DNA from: Pohlia nutans
Taxonomy: Eukaryota; Streptophyta; Bryopsida; Bryales; Mniaceae
Length of the DNA: 64,000 bases
NCBI GenBank assembly: GCA_022496805.1
Contig: CM040085.1
Coordinates: 19,807,811-19,871,810, forward strand
Reading direction: 5' to 3'
Position 1 is the stretch's first letter. Each line of letters begins with the position of its first letter. Under the pieces are notes generated by a model. The model had not been told where the DNA came from. It saw only the letters and a program-made list of their open reading frames with translations, and did not search any database. Positions 47,713 through 59,128 of the stretch are shown piece by piece. Made by a program: the position numbers and the translations under genes.

Positions 47713-48112
47713 GTAAGGTAGGATGTCCTAAAACCACCACCTCCCCCAATTATGACATGTAGACTTTTCTTGGGGCCACCACAGTTGAGACCCAAAACTA
47801 CCAATTTCACTATTAAGTAGACCAATGGCACACGCGAAGAAATAGTTGGTGGTTTTAGGTATCATTATGAGTGAAATTAGTACCACATGGTGTGGACATA
47901 GGGAAACCTAGAGGTTTGATTTGGGTCACAGGTTACTTTTCACTTTGGAATTTTGTATAAAATTGACAAATGCGAATTAGATGTTGCAAATTTTTGCAAT
48001 CCTCATCAAAACCTATTTCGAATGCGGTCATATATATTTTTTGAATCTAGCACTGCCAAAAATAGGCCAGATTGCTTAAGTTGGTGGTTTTAGGACAATC
48101 AACCTTAAGCAT
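47713..48112. mobile_element. Inverted-repeat element with GTCCTAAAACCACC ends
   Basis: The left sequence TAAGGTAGGATGTCCTAAAACCACC is matched at the right by GGTGGTTTTAGGACAATCAACCTTA, a terminal repeat of about 25 bp. About 400 bp, with no coding capacity. The target duplication is unclear, so the superfamily is not assigned. Confidence 0.5.
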
Positions 48113-48526
48113 CTTTAATTCTAAAAGAATCCATAAGTGTTTAAAACCATCCTATTTATGCCAAGCCTTACCATTTTGTGATAACTTTGTATCAATGTTT
48201 TACATTTAAAAATTTGATACCTATACATCAGAGAAGGTCGTTTGTTTTGTCTTTTTATGTTTGTATGTTACGTTGCGATCTCTTGGACCGAATGTCCATT
48301 GAGGGCATTCTTGGTACCATCGGAAAGCTTTCGACAAGATGTGCATCGAATTGGTTTTGTGCTTTTTGGACCTACAATATGAAGTTATGGATTTTTGAGT
48401 GAATTTCGTCACCATAAATTGCATTAATTTATGGATAAATTATTCTAAATTAATACATGAAAGCACGACTAAATCAGAGGGAACACTAGGACCAACAACA
48501 CAGGGCCACTCAAGTCTATACATTAA

Positions 48527-49054
48527 CCCCTAAATGACAACGAGGTAAGCGCAAAACCTAGATGTGTTATAAAATATTACTTCTGCAACTTTGATAAGTT
48601 TGTTTCAAAAGAGAAAATGAGAAGTATGATGATTAGTAATTATCTGTACAGTAAAGCTTTCAAAAAATGTTTTAGGCACTCATTTAATGACTTTAGAAGC
48701 ATTTACCATTTAATATTCACCAAAATTACAAATTTTATTTTAGAATTTGAAATTTGGTATGATTGATTAAAACTAAACATTCTATTCTAAAATTCAAAAA
48801 AAGCAGTTTTTCAAAGGAGAGAACATCATTAGTTTCTTGAAATAGTAAATTTTATAACACTAGGGCAATATTGAAGTCTTTGACTTTGAAAAATTCTCCT
48901 TAGTGGAGTTTAACTTGGATTGACATGATTCAAATTGGGTTGGAAAGTAGATTTATTTCCTATCTGAAAATATTTTTTATTTTTTATAATTTTTATTTTC
49001 ATCCTAGGCAGCCTATAAGAGTGCCCATAAAATGGTCTTTCAGTCACTTAGGGG
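48527..49054 (-). mobile_element. TTAA-flanked MITE, copy k (CCCCTAA subfamily)
   Basis: 528 bp between TTAA at 48523-48526 and 49055-49058. The left end is CCCCTAAATGACAACG and the right end in reverse complement is CCCCTAAGTGACTGAAAG. The body is related to 9557-10096 in the same orientation. Its right TTAA is the left TTAA of the next element. Confidence 0.7.
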
Positions 49055-49058
49055 TTAA

Positions 49059-49623
49059 CCCCTAACCGCCCAACTATGCATATTTTGTATGTACGGATTT
49101 GAAGCCCGTTTTCTCATCCATCATACACTTTTTGCAGTGTGGATTTTTTATCGAAACTTTTATGGGAAGTTAGCTCCGTGCATGTGTGATCCAATTAGAA
49201 AGGGGATGATTTGTAAAAAATTTATGCCTCATTTCATATTGTAGTGTTCCACCCAAAATTTCGAAGATTTTAGTCTAAAAGTGCTCTTGAAAAAGTCAAC
49301 TACTAAAATTAAGCAACCAAAAAATCTCCAAAAATAACTACACTTAGAGTATTACATTTCAACCGATCGCAACAAATTTCATTATTAGATTGTCAATATC
49401 TTATTCGTAATCATATTACAAAAGAGTGTTAAATTTTAAGTTTGAAATTTAATACACAAATATTGGTGATAGCAATCGCAAATCTAAACATATGGATAGA
49501 ATCTAAAATGCATAATGTACAACTTTTATTCATTCATCAACTTGAAAATATCCTTCTTAGTTGCATTTTATAATGCATCTTTGGAAAACTGCCAAATCTA
49601 AAAAGGGTGAGAATGTTTAGGGG
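49059..49623 (+). mobile_element. TTAA-flanked MITE, copy l, abutting copy k
   Basis: 565 bp. The left flank TTAA (49055-49058) is shared with copy k; the right flank is a mutated TTCA at 49624-49627. The left end is CCCCTAACCGCCC and the right end in reverse complement is CCCCTAAACATTC. The body matches 21110-21629 and 57812-58391 in inverse orientation. Confidence 0.65.
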
Positions 49624-50431
49624 TTCAGGAAGGTAGTTTGTTTGTTTGTATCCTTTGTCAGGTGCACATTGGACCATGGTTGGGTCGAACAAACACTCTA
49701 TTCACGTCGGCCTCGAAGACCGCTTTTGTTTACAATGAGAGGATTATACTCAATTCTTCATCAAATCGAGTAAACAACCACTCAATCTTGAAACAAATCG
49801 TCTTGACTTTTCAAAAAGCCTAATCGTCTATTTCCCAATTGTTTGTAAGGAAGGGACACCCATTCCCGTGACTGCACCTATTCCCGTCTACATACAGGAC
49901 ACCTGAATCCGAGTGTTTCTGATCATGGGTGGTTGTGGCTTGAGAACATATTTAGGGTGTTTCTCCAAGTCACAAGCGTTTCTTCAAGTCACGGAATCAG
50001 GGCCATTTAGACAGTCAAATGTGCAAACCAATTTTTGGCTTTGATTATCGAGAACGTATACAAATTTTAGAATAACATGACTTCGTCGATACATTCTACA
50101 TTAATATCTAATTGCCTTTCCCCTGGTATAATCGCTTTTCATACTGCTCATTCAGAAGTATGATAATATCAGCTTAAAGTCAGCTTACCAGGGTGCCCAC
50201 GGCCATCTTAAGCTGATATCAGCTTAAAGTCACGGGAATGGGTGTCCCTACCTTAAGCATGTGAAGAGCTGTTGTTCTCGCCTTATTGTGAATGTTTTTA
50301 GGGCATTTTCTTGCACAACTTGACACCATTTGTTTTGAGTTGGGTATTAAATCAAAAAAATTCCAAGACAAATCCAATGAGACCATACTCAACTTCTAAT
50401 TTTCAAAATTGTGTACACCATGAGTGATTAA

Positions 50432-50937
50432 CCCTTTAACGTCTTGATTCAACACTATTTTCAAAGATTCGTTATGAAATGGAGTTGATGTACAAAACTA
50501 AGTTGTAAATATCAATTTGAAGATGACATCCTTACAATTGGGTTTTTCATAAATTTTATTAATGTTTTTTAATTAATTTTGCAAAGTTTTCTCTTGAAAT
50601 TCAATTAAAAATCCCAAATTAACACAAAAATTAAAAAGTATTTTAGTAAAATTGGAATAACATACACTACAAGATGGGATGGTTTCCATTATTTGATACT
50701 ACTTATTTTGGAAAATCATGTTTAAAATCTCACTTTTTGAACTAAGAATGAAACTTGACATAAACCAATTGTGTTGCTTTTTAAAAAATCACATTATCAT
50801 ACCATACAAATGATAGTCAACTAGCACAAGAACCAAGGGAAAATAATTTGGATGGATGAAAACTGTACAAGATTTAGTGTTGAGAAAGGTTGCAATTTGT
50901 TCGTCATCCATTATATAAATGCAGGCGTGTCAAAGGG
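50432..50937 (+). mobile_element. TTAA-flanked MITE, copy m (CCCTTT subfamily)
   Basis: 506 bp between TTAA at 50428-50431 and 50938-50941. The left end is CCCTTTAACGTCTTGATTC and the right end in reverse complement is CCCTTTGACACGCC. It is collinear with 2834-3383 apart from small deletions. Confidence 0.72.
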
Positions 50938-50955
50938 TTAAAGATTCACCTTTTA

Positions 50956-51156
50956 GGGCCGACTTCCATGCAAGGGGGGCAGTGGGTGGTCGGTCCTCCA
51001 AAGGAGGAAGCTCCACCGATATGGGTGGAAACAAGAGGTTTCTAGAGTACAAATTTCATTTGTACCGAAATGGGTGGAGCATCGGTGGTTCTTGAGACCT
51101 CAATTCTTGTCTTCTAGTGCCTTCCACCCACCACCCACTCACATGGAAGTCCGCCC
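50956..51156. mobile_element. PIF/Harbinger-like (Tourist-type) MITE
   Basis: 201 bp flanked by TTA on both sides (50953-50955 and 51157-51159). The left end GGGCCGACTTCCATG pairs with CATGGAAGTCCGCCC at the right, and complementarity continues inward through GTGGGTGGT. The TTA duplication and GGGC terminus are typical of Harbinger/Tourist elements. It starts 15 bases after the TTAA of copy m. Confidence 0.6.
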
Positions 51157-51159
51157 TTA

Positions 51160-52072
51160 GAAATGGTGGTGATAGGAAACAAAGAAGCTTCCCTGCAACT
51201 ACGGTAAAAGTTGCCACCCCACCTTAACTGATTACCTTAGCTACCCTAGCTCTAGGTAGTCACCCTAGCTCTAGGTAGTTACCACCTCTCCCTCCTTGAC
51301 AAAGTGCTAAACAATTTCTTTGAATTTCTACACCTCCCATTGGCCCATGAAAAATATTGGTATTTTTTTTCTCTTTGCAACCCCCACTAATGCCACATTT
51401 TCTGGACGCTATCCCATGGCAGAATTCGAATTCTGAACTGGTCAGAAACCCTTCTCTCAAAATCCTAAGTTGCACAAACTTTGTGACTCAATTTTTTTAT
51501 GAATGACCTGGTCCCTTGCAAGCAAGGCTCGTCACCTCATCGTCATCTCCATCGTCCCACAGAATACAGAATACTTACAAAATTCTTGCAGAATACAGAA
51601 TATTCATGTTTATCCATAATACAGAATAATTTTGACGATCCTGTTGATCAAGAATATCAAGTTGGGCATGCACCACCATGAAATAGCTGCAACCAAAGTT
51701 AGTTGCAATATCGGCATTCACAAAAGACACTGCCCTCTATGATTTGAGAGCCAAGTAACTTCAGCAAAAGCAACGCTGCAGTGAAATATCAAATGACATT
51801 AGTCCTCCAATGGAACTCACTTCACCACCCATGTGCAAGAAGAGCATTGGGATTCAATGTGTAGAATCAACATGCTATACACTATTAGCAGATTGAGGAA
51901 GAGACTAACGATGTATCTTTACAAGTGTAATAAACTTTATTCACTTACATTGTGGACAAAAATTGTTCTCACCTTGACAAGGTGCAGTTAGTGCTAGAAT
52001 AATATTCAACCCATCCTTGGAAAACGAAGACGCAGGTGTGAGCACCTAGACGTTGTGAAAGTGTTTCCCCAA
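51160..52072. other. Intergenic region and malate dehydrogenase 3' UTR
   Basis: 51240-51285 has a small direct repeat (ACCCTAGCTCTAGGTAGT twice). About 51900-52072 is probably the 3' untranslated region of the minus-strand malate dehydrogenase gene. Nothing else recognised. Confidence 0.4.
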
Positions 52073-53887
52073 CTACTCGCTGATACAAGCGTAGGCTAAG
52101 GCCTTCTCCTCAACAAGCTCATCAGCTGTGGCGTCAAGTTTGGCCCTTGACTTTTCATCAATGGTGAGTCCTGCATAGCAATAAGAAGTTAGACTCTGAT
52201 GTGCTGGAATCCCAGTCAATTTCTATTATATGATTCTTTCCGTACCAACCTACCAAGTTTACAAATGATAGCAAGCACATACTGAGATAAATCCAGTTCA
52301 TCTATTACTGAAAAAACGTGACTACTAGTGTGGAATGGGATTTCCAAGGTCACACTGCTAAACATTCAAACCTAAATAATCTAGCGAATTTCTACAAACG
52401 GGTAAGAGAAGAGTAAGCAAATACCTTGCACAATGGTCCACTCTCCGTTGGCACATGTCACAGGGTAAGAGTAGATGATGCCAGCCGGCACGTTATATGA
52501 TCCGTCAGAGTAGACTCCCATGGACACAAAAGTTCCCTGGAAAATGAGAACATTCGTTAGCTTTAATAATGTCGTGTTGTACTCAGAAATCAATGAAATA
52601 ATAATGAGTCCATTGCAAATACAAGTCAAGCGCTGAAAGTGCCATTCCCACTAACAAGAGCAGTTCATATGAAAAAAAATACTCCTACATATATCATGAT
52701 TTTTCACTGTAATTGTACCTTAGGAGTGCCGAGAACCCAGTCACGGATGTGGTCACAAGCAGAGCTAGCAGCAGAAAGTGCGCTGGAGAGCTTGCGAGCC
52801 TTGATGATAGCTGCGCCGCGCTGTTGAACCACCTTGATGAACTCGCCATCCAAGTATGCATCATCAGCCACGGCCGCGCGCACCGGCTTATCACCAACCA
52901 CAGCATGGTTGACATCAGGGTATTGAGAGGAAGAGTGATTCCCCCAAATGATCACATTCTTCACCGTCGAAACAGGCACGTCCAGTCGCTCAGCAATTTG
53001 GCCCAGCGCCCTGTTGTGGTCCAGCCGCGTCAGGCACGAAATGTTCTTCTCTGGAATGGAGGGTGCAAACTCCTTCAAGATCAACGCGTTCGTGTTGGCT
53101 GGGTTTGCCACCACCAAAACCTGTGCATCCAGAGGACCACATAACATTCTTTAGTAGTAGTGGCATGGTACCTTTTGCTAACTATTTAGAGAAAATTATC
53201 ATGCACAACTAAAGCTCTAAAATACTCTCGCAATGGCTCATTGGATTGAGGATCTCTCACTTGTTCTAATTGAACTTCACTGTGCAAAACAAGGTCTCAG
53301 GGATTCCTTTTCATGCCAATTCAAAGGGTGAGCCTCAAAAAAGGTTCTCTAGAATGTTACTCCGTCTGTCCGGAAATAACTGTCCTAGTTTTTGGCATTT
53401 TCAACCTTTTTTTTGTCAAAAAAAGCCATCTCGGTATTCGAACAGATAAATGGTATCTAATTGTCCGTCCTGTTTGAAGTACAAAACATAGGACAAAAAC
53501 TAGAAAAAAAAATGCCAAAAACTAGGACAATTATTTCTGGACAGAGAGAGTCTACATGTTTCAGCAAACAGGGAAGAAGAAAAAAAACAAAGACGCTTCC
53601 AACAGGGAACCCTGAGTTACTAGACCATAATAGCTTTTTAAAACCACTGCATGTCAAAAGAGTCCATTTGTAGCCCCTTACCTTGACATCTTTGGCAGCA
53701 TGCTCTTCCAGAGCTGAGGCCTGGGCTTTGTAGATGGAAACATTCTTCGACATCACATCCTTCCGCTCCATTCCTTCCTTGCGAGGAAACCCTCCCACCA
53801 TGACCGCGATGTTCACATCCTTGCAGGCCACTGCAACATCGGTTGTGGCTACCACACCTGTTCCACCAAATAAATGCAGCCATCTAA

Positions 53888-53927
<40 letters not shown>

Positions 53928-54693
53928 CTCCTATGGAACAAGCTCTGCACGAAGCATGTAGTAATAAAAGTGCAAAAAACCAAAAGTCCTTTTGACCTTA
54001 CAAGAAAGCACTAAAGCTAAAGAAAAAAAACATCTTCAACATTCTAGTAAAAAAATTGCGATACATCAAATGATCACAAGCCCAGCCATCCATATACACA
54101 TCTCAATAAAGATTAATTCACAGCAATAATCCAATGGAACAAGGTAGCTAGCTCTGCATTTTCAAGAGAGCAAAATTCCTTGACCTTACAAGCAATATTC
54201 TGTGTCAAAAAATTCGTTACAGTGAAAATTAAACGATTTGTACATACCTTTGAGAAGAGGAAACGCAGCATCAGTGAGCTCCATCTTGACCCCATTCAGA
54301 GACTCCGCAGCGGGCGCAATATCGAGCATGTGCAGAATGACAGGCTGATCAGCCCCGAGCATGATACCGCGAGCAATCATGGGCACCAAAGCATACCCAA
54401 TTTGTCCTGCAGAACAAACATCCACACACACACAAATTAAAAACAAATAAAAAGGCTCGCCCTCAATGAAATGATGTTCAAAATTTTCTGAGGCAAAAAA
54501 CTATGGGATCGCCACTGATCAATCCAAATTTGTGAATGCTCCATTGTTTGTATCGCCCACATAGTACCCGCAATCAAAACAATCAAAACAAAACCCAGAA
54601 GTTGAGGGATTAGTGTCTGGAAAACGGGGGAATAGTGTATGGAAATGTACCAGCGGCTCCCGTGACCAAAACGCGCACTGGATCCTTGGTCAT
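52073..54693 (-). CDS. NAD-dependent malate dehydrogenase, cytosolic type
   Basis: Seven exons recognised as six introns on the minus strand would be usual; here I find six coding exons: 54693-54651, 54406-54248, 53857-53682, 53120-52719, 52536-52425, 52170-52073. They sum to 990 nt, 329 residues plus stop. The enzyme interconverts malate and oxaloacetate with NAD/NADH. The sequence is close to plant cytosolic [23 protein letters not shown] (nucleotide-binding GAAGQIG at 12-18), [14 protein letters not shown] with substrate-loop Arg93 and Arg99, LTRLDHNRA with Arg158 and Asp160, catalytic His188 in [11 protein letters not shown], and [11 protein letters not shown] near the end. Length matches the family (about 332). 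The ATG at 54691-54693 aligns with the known cytosolic start; the frame stays open upstream to another ATG at 54801, adding 36 Ser/Pro-rich residues. Intron 3 (53121-53681) carries a Stowaway-type MITE and intron 2 a CAA microsatellite. Confidence 0.95.
53360..53552. mobile_element. Stowaway-like MITE in the malate dehydrogenase gene
   Basis: The left end CTCCGTCTGTCCGGAAATAA continues as CTGTCCTAGTTTTTGGCATTTT; the right end is its complement with few changes. TA lies outside each end (53358-53359; 53553-53554). Length is about 193 bp and the inverted repeat about 45 bp. Confidence 0.7.
53889..53926. repeat. (CAA)n microsatellite
   Basis: About twelve tandem CAA units in intron 2 of the malate dehydrogenase gene. 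Confidence 0.9.
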
Positions 54694-54846
54694 GGCTGGG
54701 GAATCGGTGAATCCAGGAGCAGAAATTGGAGAAGATTGTGCGGGAGGACAGGAGGGTGATGAGTGTCGTGTGGGCGAGAAGAAGGCCGAAGCGCAAGGCA
54801 TAAGAAGAAGAAAGGGCGCCGTGAGGCCGGGCCGGGTCCTCCGCAA

Positions 54847-56040
54847 TGGGAACGCCGAGTTTTCGTGTACCCGGTCCGCGAACCAGACGGTGCCGTCAGG
54901 GATGTTTATCGCTGACCTTCACCCTACCCTACCTCCATACTATCACACCCTCAGCTTCAGGCAGTAGCTATTGTGAATGGTTTTGGACTTTTGGATGCAA
55001 AAGGGACTGCTCTACACATTCATTTGCATTATATTACATTATTAAGCCCTATACTTTCTACCCCTACTAAAGTTTCAAGATTTCCTTTGATGCTCTTGGA
55101 TGCTCTTTTCTTCACATTTTAAGTAACTTTTCCTTGTTTGATTCTTACTGAATTCCCTCATACAATGTCAAATGGCCTCTCTCACCATAGTTCCAAGAAA
55201 AGCTATTGTGTTTGTAAAATTCGATCCAAGTAGTAGGGAGTTTGGAACCCTACCGTAATATAATGTTATGTTATATTAAAATCCATAAGTAATTCTTCCA
55301 CAATTTAAAATTTACAATTTCTTCATGCAGTTTCTTCAAAAACTTTTCTTTGTACTTAAACTCCATTCCTTTTCAATTATATTTCTTCTTACTTGGTCAT
55401 TCTCTCATTTTGACGACTTTATGTTTTGTTACCTTACCAAGAACCTCCAATTTGAAATTGAATGAAAATTTATTTTAAAAACCCAACATCATTATTCTTA
55501 AAGCCAAGGCTTGTTTTTTTTGTTATGTCCGAGGGACAAAGACTTTGACGATTTCCACTTTTTGAGAATCCACTTCTTATGGAATACCCTTTTCTTATTG
55601 ACCACTTATGAATGATCCAAAATATACCTCTTCACACAACGCTCAATAAATTAAGATTTTTTTAATTTTTTTTGCAAGCAATAAATTGTCCTGATAGTAC
55701 ACATAGTATCCCAGTCTTATCCCAGTCTTATCGCAGTTATACCGAGCTTGTTTACGAGCTTTTCATTTTACCCTGTTTCTTTTTACTTGGTCATTTTACT
55801 TGGTTGTTTGTGCCCTGTGTAGTAGCCCTGCCTTCACTGTTGAGATCTGTCAGAGCTCACTCATTTGCAAAGATTGCAACATCACATTCGACACTGTCTA
55901 GGAAAACACTTCCGCTCTCACAAAGAAACAGAAAACGAAAAAGGACTGACACACTGGAATTACCACTGCATCTACCAATTGGGATTTATTATTGCAACTG
56001 AAGGACGATTGCCTCATTGAAACTACGCTGATTATGTCTA
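54847..56040. other. Intergenic region 5' of malate dehydrogenase
   Basis: GC-rich around 54840-54910 next to the leader, as expected for a promoter-proximal region. The remainder is AT-rich with no recognisable gene. Confidence 0.4.
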
Positions 56041-56238
56041 CTACACTGATTATCCCATTTAGTGAAGGGGGGTTTATAGTGTGGGAAATTAGTGAAGATC
56101 ATTATGATGTAAAATTAGCAGGATATGAAGATTTCAGCCACTTTGTAAAAATTTCAGCCCTCACTAATTTTGAGATTTGGCAAAATAGTGCGTGCTTTGG
56201 GAATTAGTACCACACACTAAATGGGATGATCAGTGTAG
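56041..56238. mobile_element. TA-flanked MITE with CTACACTGAT ends
   Basis: The left end CTACACTGATTATCCCATTT is complementary to the right end AAATGGGATGATCAGTGTAG. TA borders each side (56039-56040; 56239-56240). About 198 bp and non-coding, consistent with a Tc1/mariner-type MITE. Confidence 0.6.
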
Positions 56239-56979
56239 TATGTGTGGGCAATTAGTGTCACAAGAAAATTAGTATGTGTGACTGGGTTTGATTCTGTTTG
56301 GTGTCACTCATGGGATTGCTGTGACTGGGATACGATGCCCAAGGACATGGTGCTTATCGTTTTGAGAATCCTTCACTCATTTGATAATCCTACTTGCAAT
56401 TGCAAACAGCCATCATGTGACCAGTGTTTTTAATTAAATTTTACTGTAGCTGAAGACCATGCTGGCAATGGAGTACCGGAATGTGATTGTGCCATGAAAC
56501 TGGTGTCTGGTTCCAAAATAAAAAATAAACCCTGCACATGACTAGTACTGCCATGCCTGAGCGTTTAATTTCCGTCAAATCCGCCACAATCGAGCTTAGC
56601 GTACAGGGACCATGGGGTCCGTCACAAGGAAAAGCTAACTAATGAGTTGGTGTATCTTGAAATTTGGTCCCACAATTCCAAAGTTGCAGGACTTGACTAG
56701 GCAGACCGGTCCAATGTTGACCCAGACAGACAATCTGCTGTAGGATTCAACAAGGTGAGTCAAGTGAGGAAAGCCAGAAAGTAGTTTACCCAAAAGCACT
56801 TTCAGAATGGGAAGTCCATGATTGTAGAAGTTTGGAAAATCAAATGAACACCCTCAGGTACTATTGGACTCTCATGCCTTACAACTTCCACTTGTGAGGG
56901 AGTGTCACATGCTTGGAATTTTGGTGCTAAGGTAGGTCACCCTATTTGTGTCACAATTTGGAAGTCACTTTATTTGCCA

Positions 56980-57138
56980 TAACATTCAGTAGCTTGTACT
57001 GGCTTTGCCTTGTCCCTAGAGTAGATGGTGCAACATATTCCACACCCAACAAGATCAAATCAGTAGCTAAGTGGACATGTGGAGTCCCAAGATGATGCAT
57101 GAAGGCAAGGGAGAGAGCATGAAGGCTGCTCAATGTTA
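56980..57138. mobile_element. MITE with TAACATTCAGTAGC ends, copy 3
   Basis: Closely related to 6069-6218: TAACATTCAGTAGC at the left, GCTGCTCAATGTTA at the right, the same ATATTCCACACCCAA interior and the same GATGATGCATGAAGG stretch. A 27 bp direct repeat (CCTATTTGTGTCACAATTTG followed by GAAGTCA) lies outside it at 56941 and again at about 57168. Confidence 0.6.
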
Positions 57139-57410
57139 TGTATCTCACATATTGGAACTCATCCTATTTGTGTCACAATTTGGAAGTCATCCACTATATA
57201 CCAATATTGAATACTAGTGTGGCCCGGTGCTGCTGGCCTAGTGTTCCCCATGTGATTTAGCCATTACTCAAAAATCCATGACTTTCACACCGTAGGTTCA
57301 AAAGCCACAAAACGACTTCAGTCAACACCCCTTCTCTTTGAGAGCTTTCGGACGATACCGAGAATGCGGTTAACGAGCGCACGGTCTGGAAGATCTCAAC
57401 GCAACAAATA

Positions 57411-57715
57411 AAACAAGCGGCTAGTCACCACGAGGAACCCTAAGCATATTACTAGGCGGTAATGGTTATGATGGTAAATTCTTAGCGATCACTTGCTAAA
57501 TTGAACAACTGCTTGCAAAACTTACTATAAACAACAGTTTGGCAATGATGTTTACTTCCTAGAGAATTGGACAAGGTTCCTTGTGCACGTAGTCTTTGCC
57601 TTAGTAATTACCCTAGATTTACTTTTACAACTTGTTTATACTATTCAACTACTATGTAACTCCCTAAAAGCAAAGCGTTTTTGTATTCTCTCCCTTGGTG
57701 GGGCAAAGACAACAA
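57411..57715 (+). repeat. Dispersed repeat, longer copy
   Basis: The fuller relative of 5415-5558. It has about 160 additional bases between CTAGTCAC and CACGTAGTCT. The class is unknown. Confidence 0.5.
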
Positions 57716-57811
57716 ACAAAGATAGATAAGAACTCCACTCCATAGTGGGAGTGACCTACGATTGGTTTATGTTGTGATACTAGTTTAAAGTCGTACTTTC
57801 AATATAGTTAA

Positions 57812-58391
57812 TTCCAAATGCCTACAGCCCTCTCCAAATTGGGCAGTTTTGCAAAGATGCATTATGAAATGCAATGAAGAGGGATATTTTGAATTTGATG
57901 TATGAATAAAAGCTATACATTATGAATTTTATATTCTATCCATACGGTTAAATCTATGATTGCAGTCACCAATATTTTTGTATAAAATTTGAGACTTAAA
58001 ATTCAAAAATCTTTTGTAATTCAATTAAGAATAAGACATTGACAACCTATGGATGAAATTTGTTGTGATGGGTTGAAATGAAATACTCTAAATGTAGTGA
58101 TTTTTGGGGATTTTTTGTTGCTTAATTTTATGAGTTAACTTTTTCAAGAGCACTTTTGAACACTTCAGTTGAACTAAAACCTTAGAAATTTTTGGTGAAT
58201 CACTGCAAACGTGAAATGAGACATAAAAAATTCACAAATCATCCCCTTTCTAATCGGTTCTTACATGCATGAAGCTAACTTTGCATACAATCTATAGTAA
58301 AAAATCTACACTGCAAAAATGCGTGATGGATGAGAAAACATGGATGAAATCTATTCATCGTCCAGAAAATGAACGCTTAGGCAATTAAGGG
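57812..58391 (-). mobile_element. TTAA-flanked MITE, copy n
   Basis: About 580 bp between TTAA at 57808-57811 and 58392-58395. The right end in reverse complement is CCCTTAATTGCCTAAGCG; the left end (TTCCAAATGCCTACAGCC) is decayed but alignable. The body matches 21110-21629 directly and 49059-49623 in inverse orientation. Confidence 0.6.
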
Positions 58392-58395
58392 TTAA

Positions 58396-58624
58396 CTCCT
58401 AAAGGACCAAGAAGCCCGAATTGGGCCTCATTTTTTTTTAGCAATTTTGAGTAGGTTCTATGTATACAACCTTTTGTTCAAATTTGATTGTTTTTTACCA
58501 ACATATACATTGTTCTTCACTGATTCCAATGATATAAAATTCAATCTCATCTCAATTACATTTTTCAGAATATGATCAATTGAATCTGTCATTTTAAAAC
58601 CATGAATCCTTGGTCCTTCAGGGG
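58396..58624. mobile_element. Short TTAA-flanked MITE, copy o, abutting copy n
   Basis: 229 bp. The left TTAA (58392-58395) is shared with copy n and the right TTAA is at 58625-58628. The left end is CTCCTAAAGGACCAAG and the right end in reverse complement is CCCCTGAAGGACCAAG, the best-conserved terminal repeat of the whole set. Confidence 0.72.
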
Positions 58625-58848
58625 TTAACTCACTTTTAAGAACTTATAGCATACCATTATTCATAACTAATCTTCAAAGTGCTACTCATAGCTAATTCAC
58701 TAAATGATTGATTTGACAATTTACTACTCCAAGGTGGAGGATAAATACAGAACCATACATGCCAAGACAAACTTGAATGTTCACATGTATACTTAAAACC
58801 AAAATTTGAAGACGAGCACAAAGAAAAATTGTGTCTCAAGCAATTTGT

Positions 58849-58922
58849 AGAAAAAGAATAAAGAGATGTGGCCGACAGTTTGCTTTGGAGAAAAAGAATA
58901 AAGAGATGTGGCCGACAGTTTG
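58849..58922. repeat. Perfect 34 bp direct duplication, 40 bp period
   Basis: AGAAAAAGAATAAAGAGATG followed by TGGCCGACAGTTTG occurs at 58849-58882 and identically at 58889-58922. It lies in the probable 3' untranslated region of the potassium transporter gene. Identity implies a recent duplication. Confidence 0.9.
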
Positions 58923-59128
58923 TATTACAAGAATTGGACATTACAGAGGGGGATACAAGCTTTTAAAAAAACTGTTCCAAACAGTCACAAAATCTATACT
59001 ACAAAAATATGATACACCCTCCCTCTGGAAAAACCCTTCTTCAGGGTGGTTCAAAAACCATAATGCCGGGTGAAAAATTTCCACTAACCACTGTACAAAT
59101 TCTAAGAATGAGAATGATCATCAAATTT

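Noticed and set aside
52713..53144. 143-codon plus-strand ORF opposite malate dehydrogenase exon 4
   Set aside because: It is the complement of a strongly conserved enzyme exon; its length follows from codon bias on the coding strand.
54802..54846. Further extension of malate dehydrogenase to 54846
   Set aside because: That position is TTG, not ATG; the first upstream in-frame ATG is at 54801.
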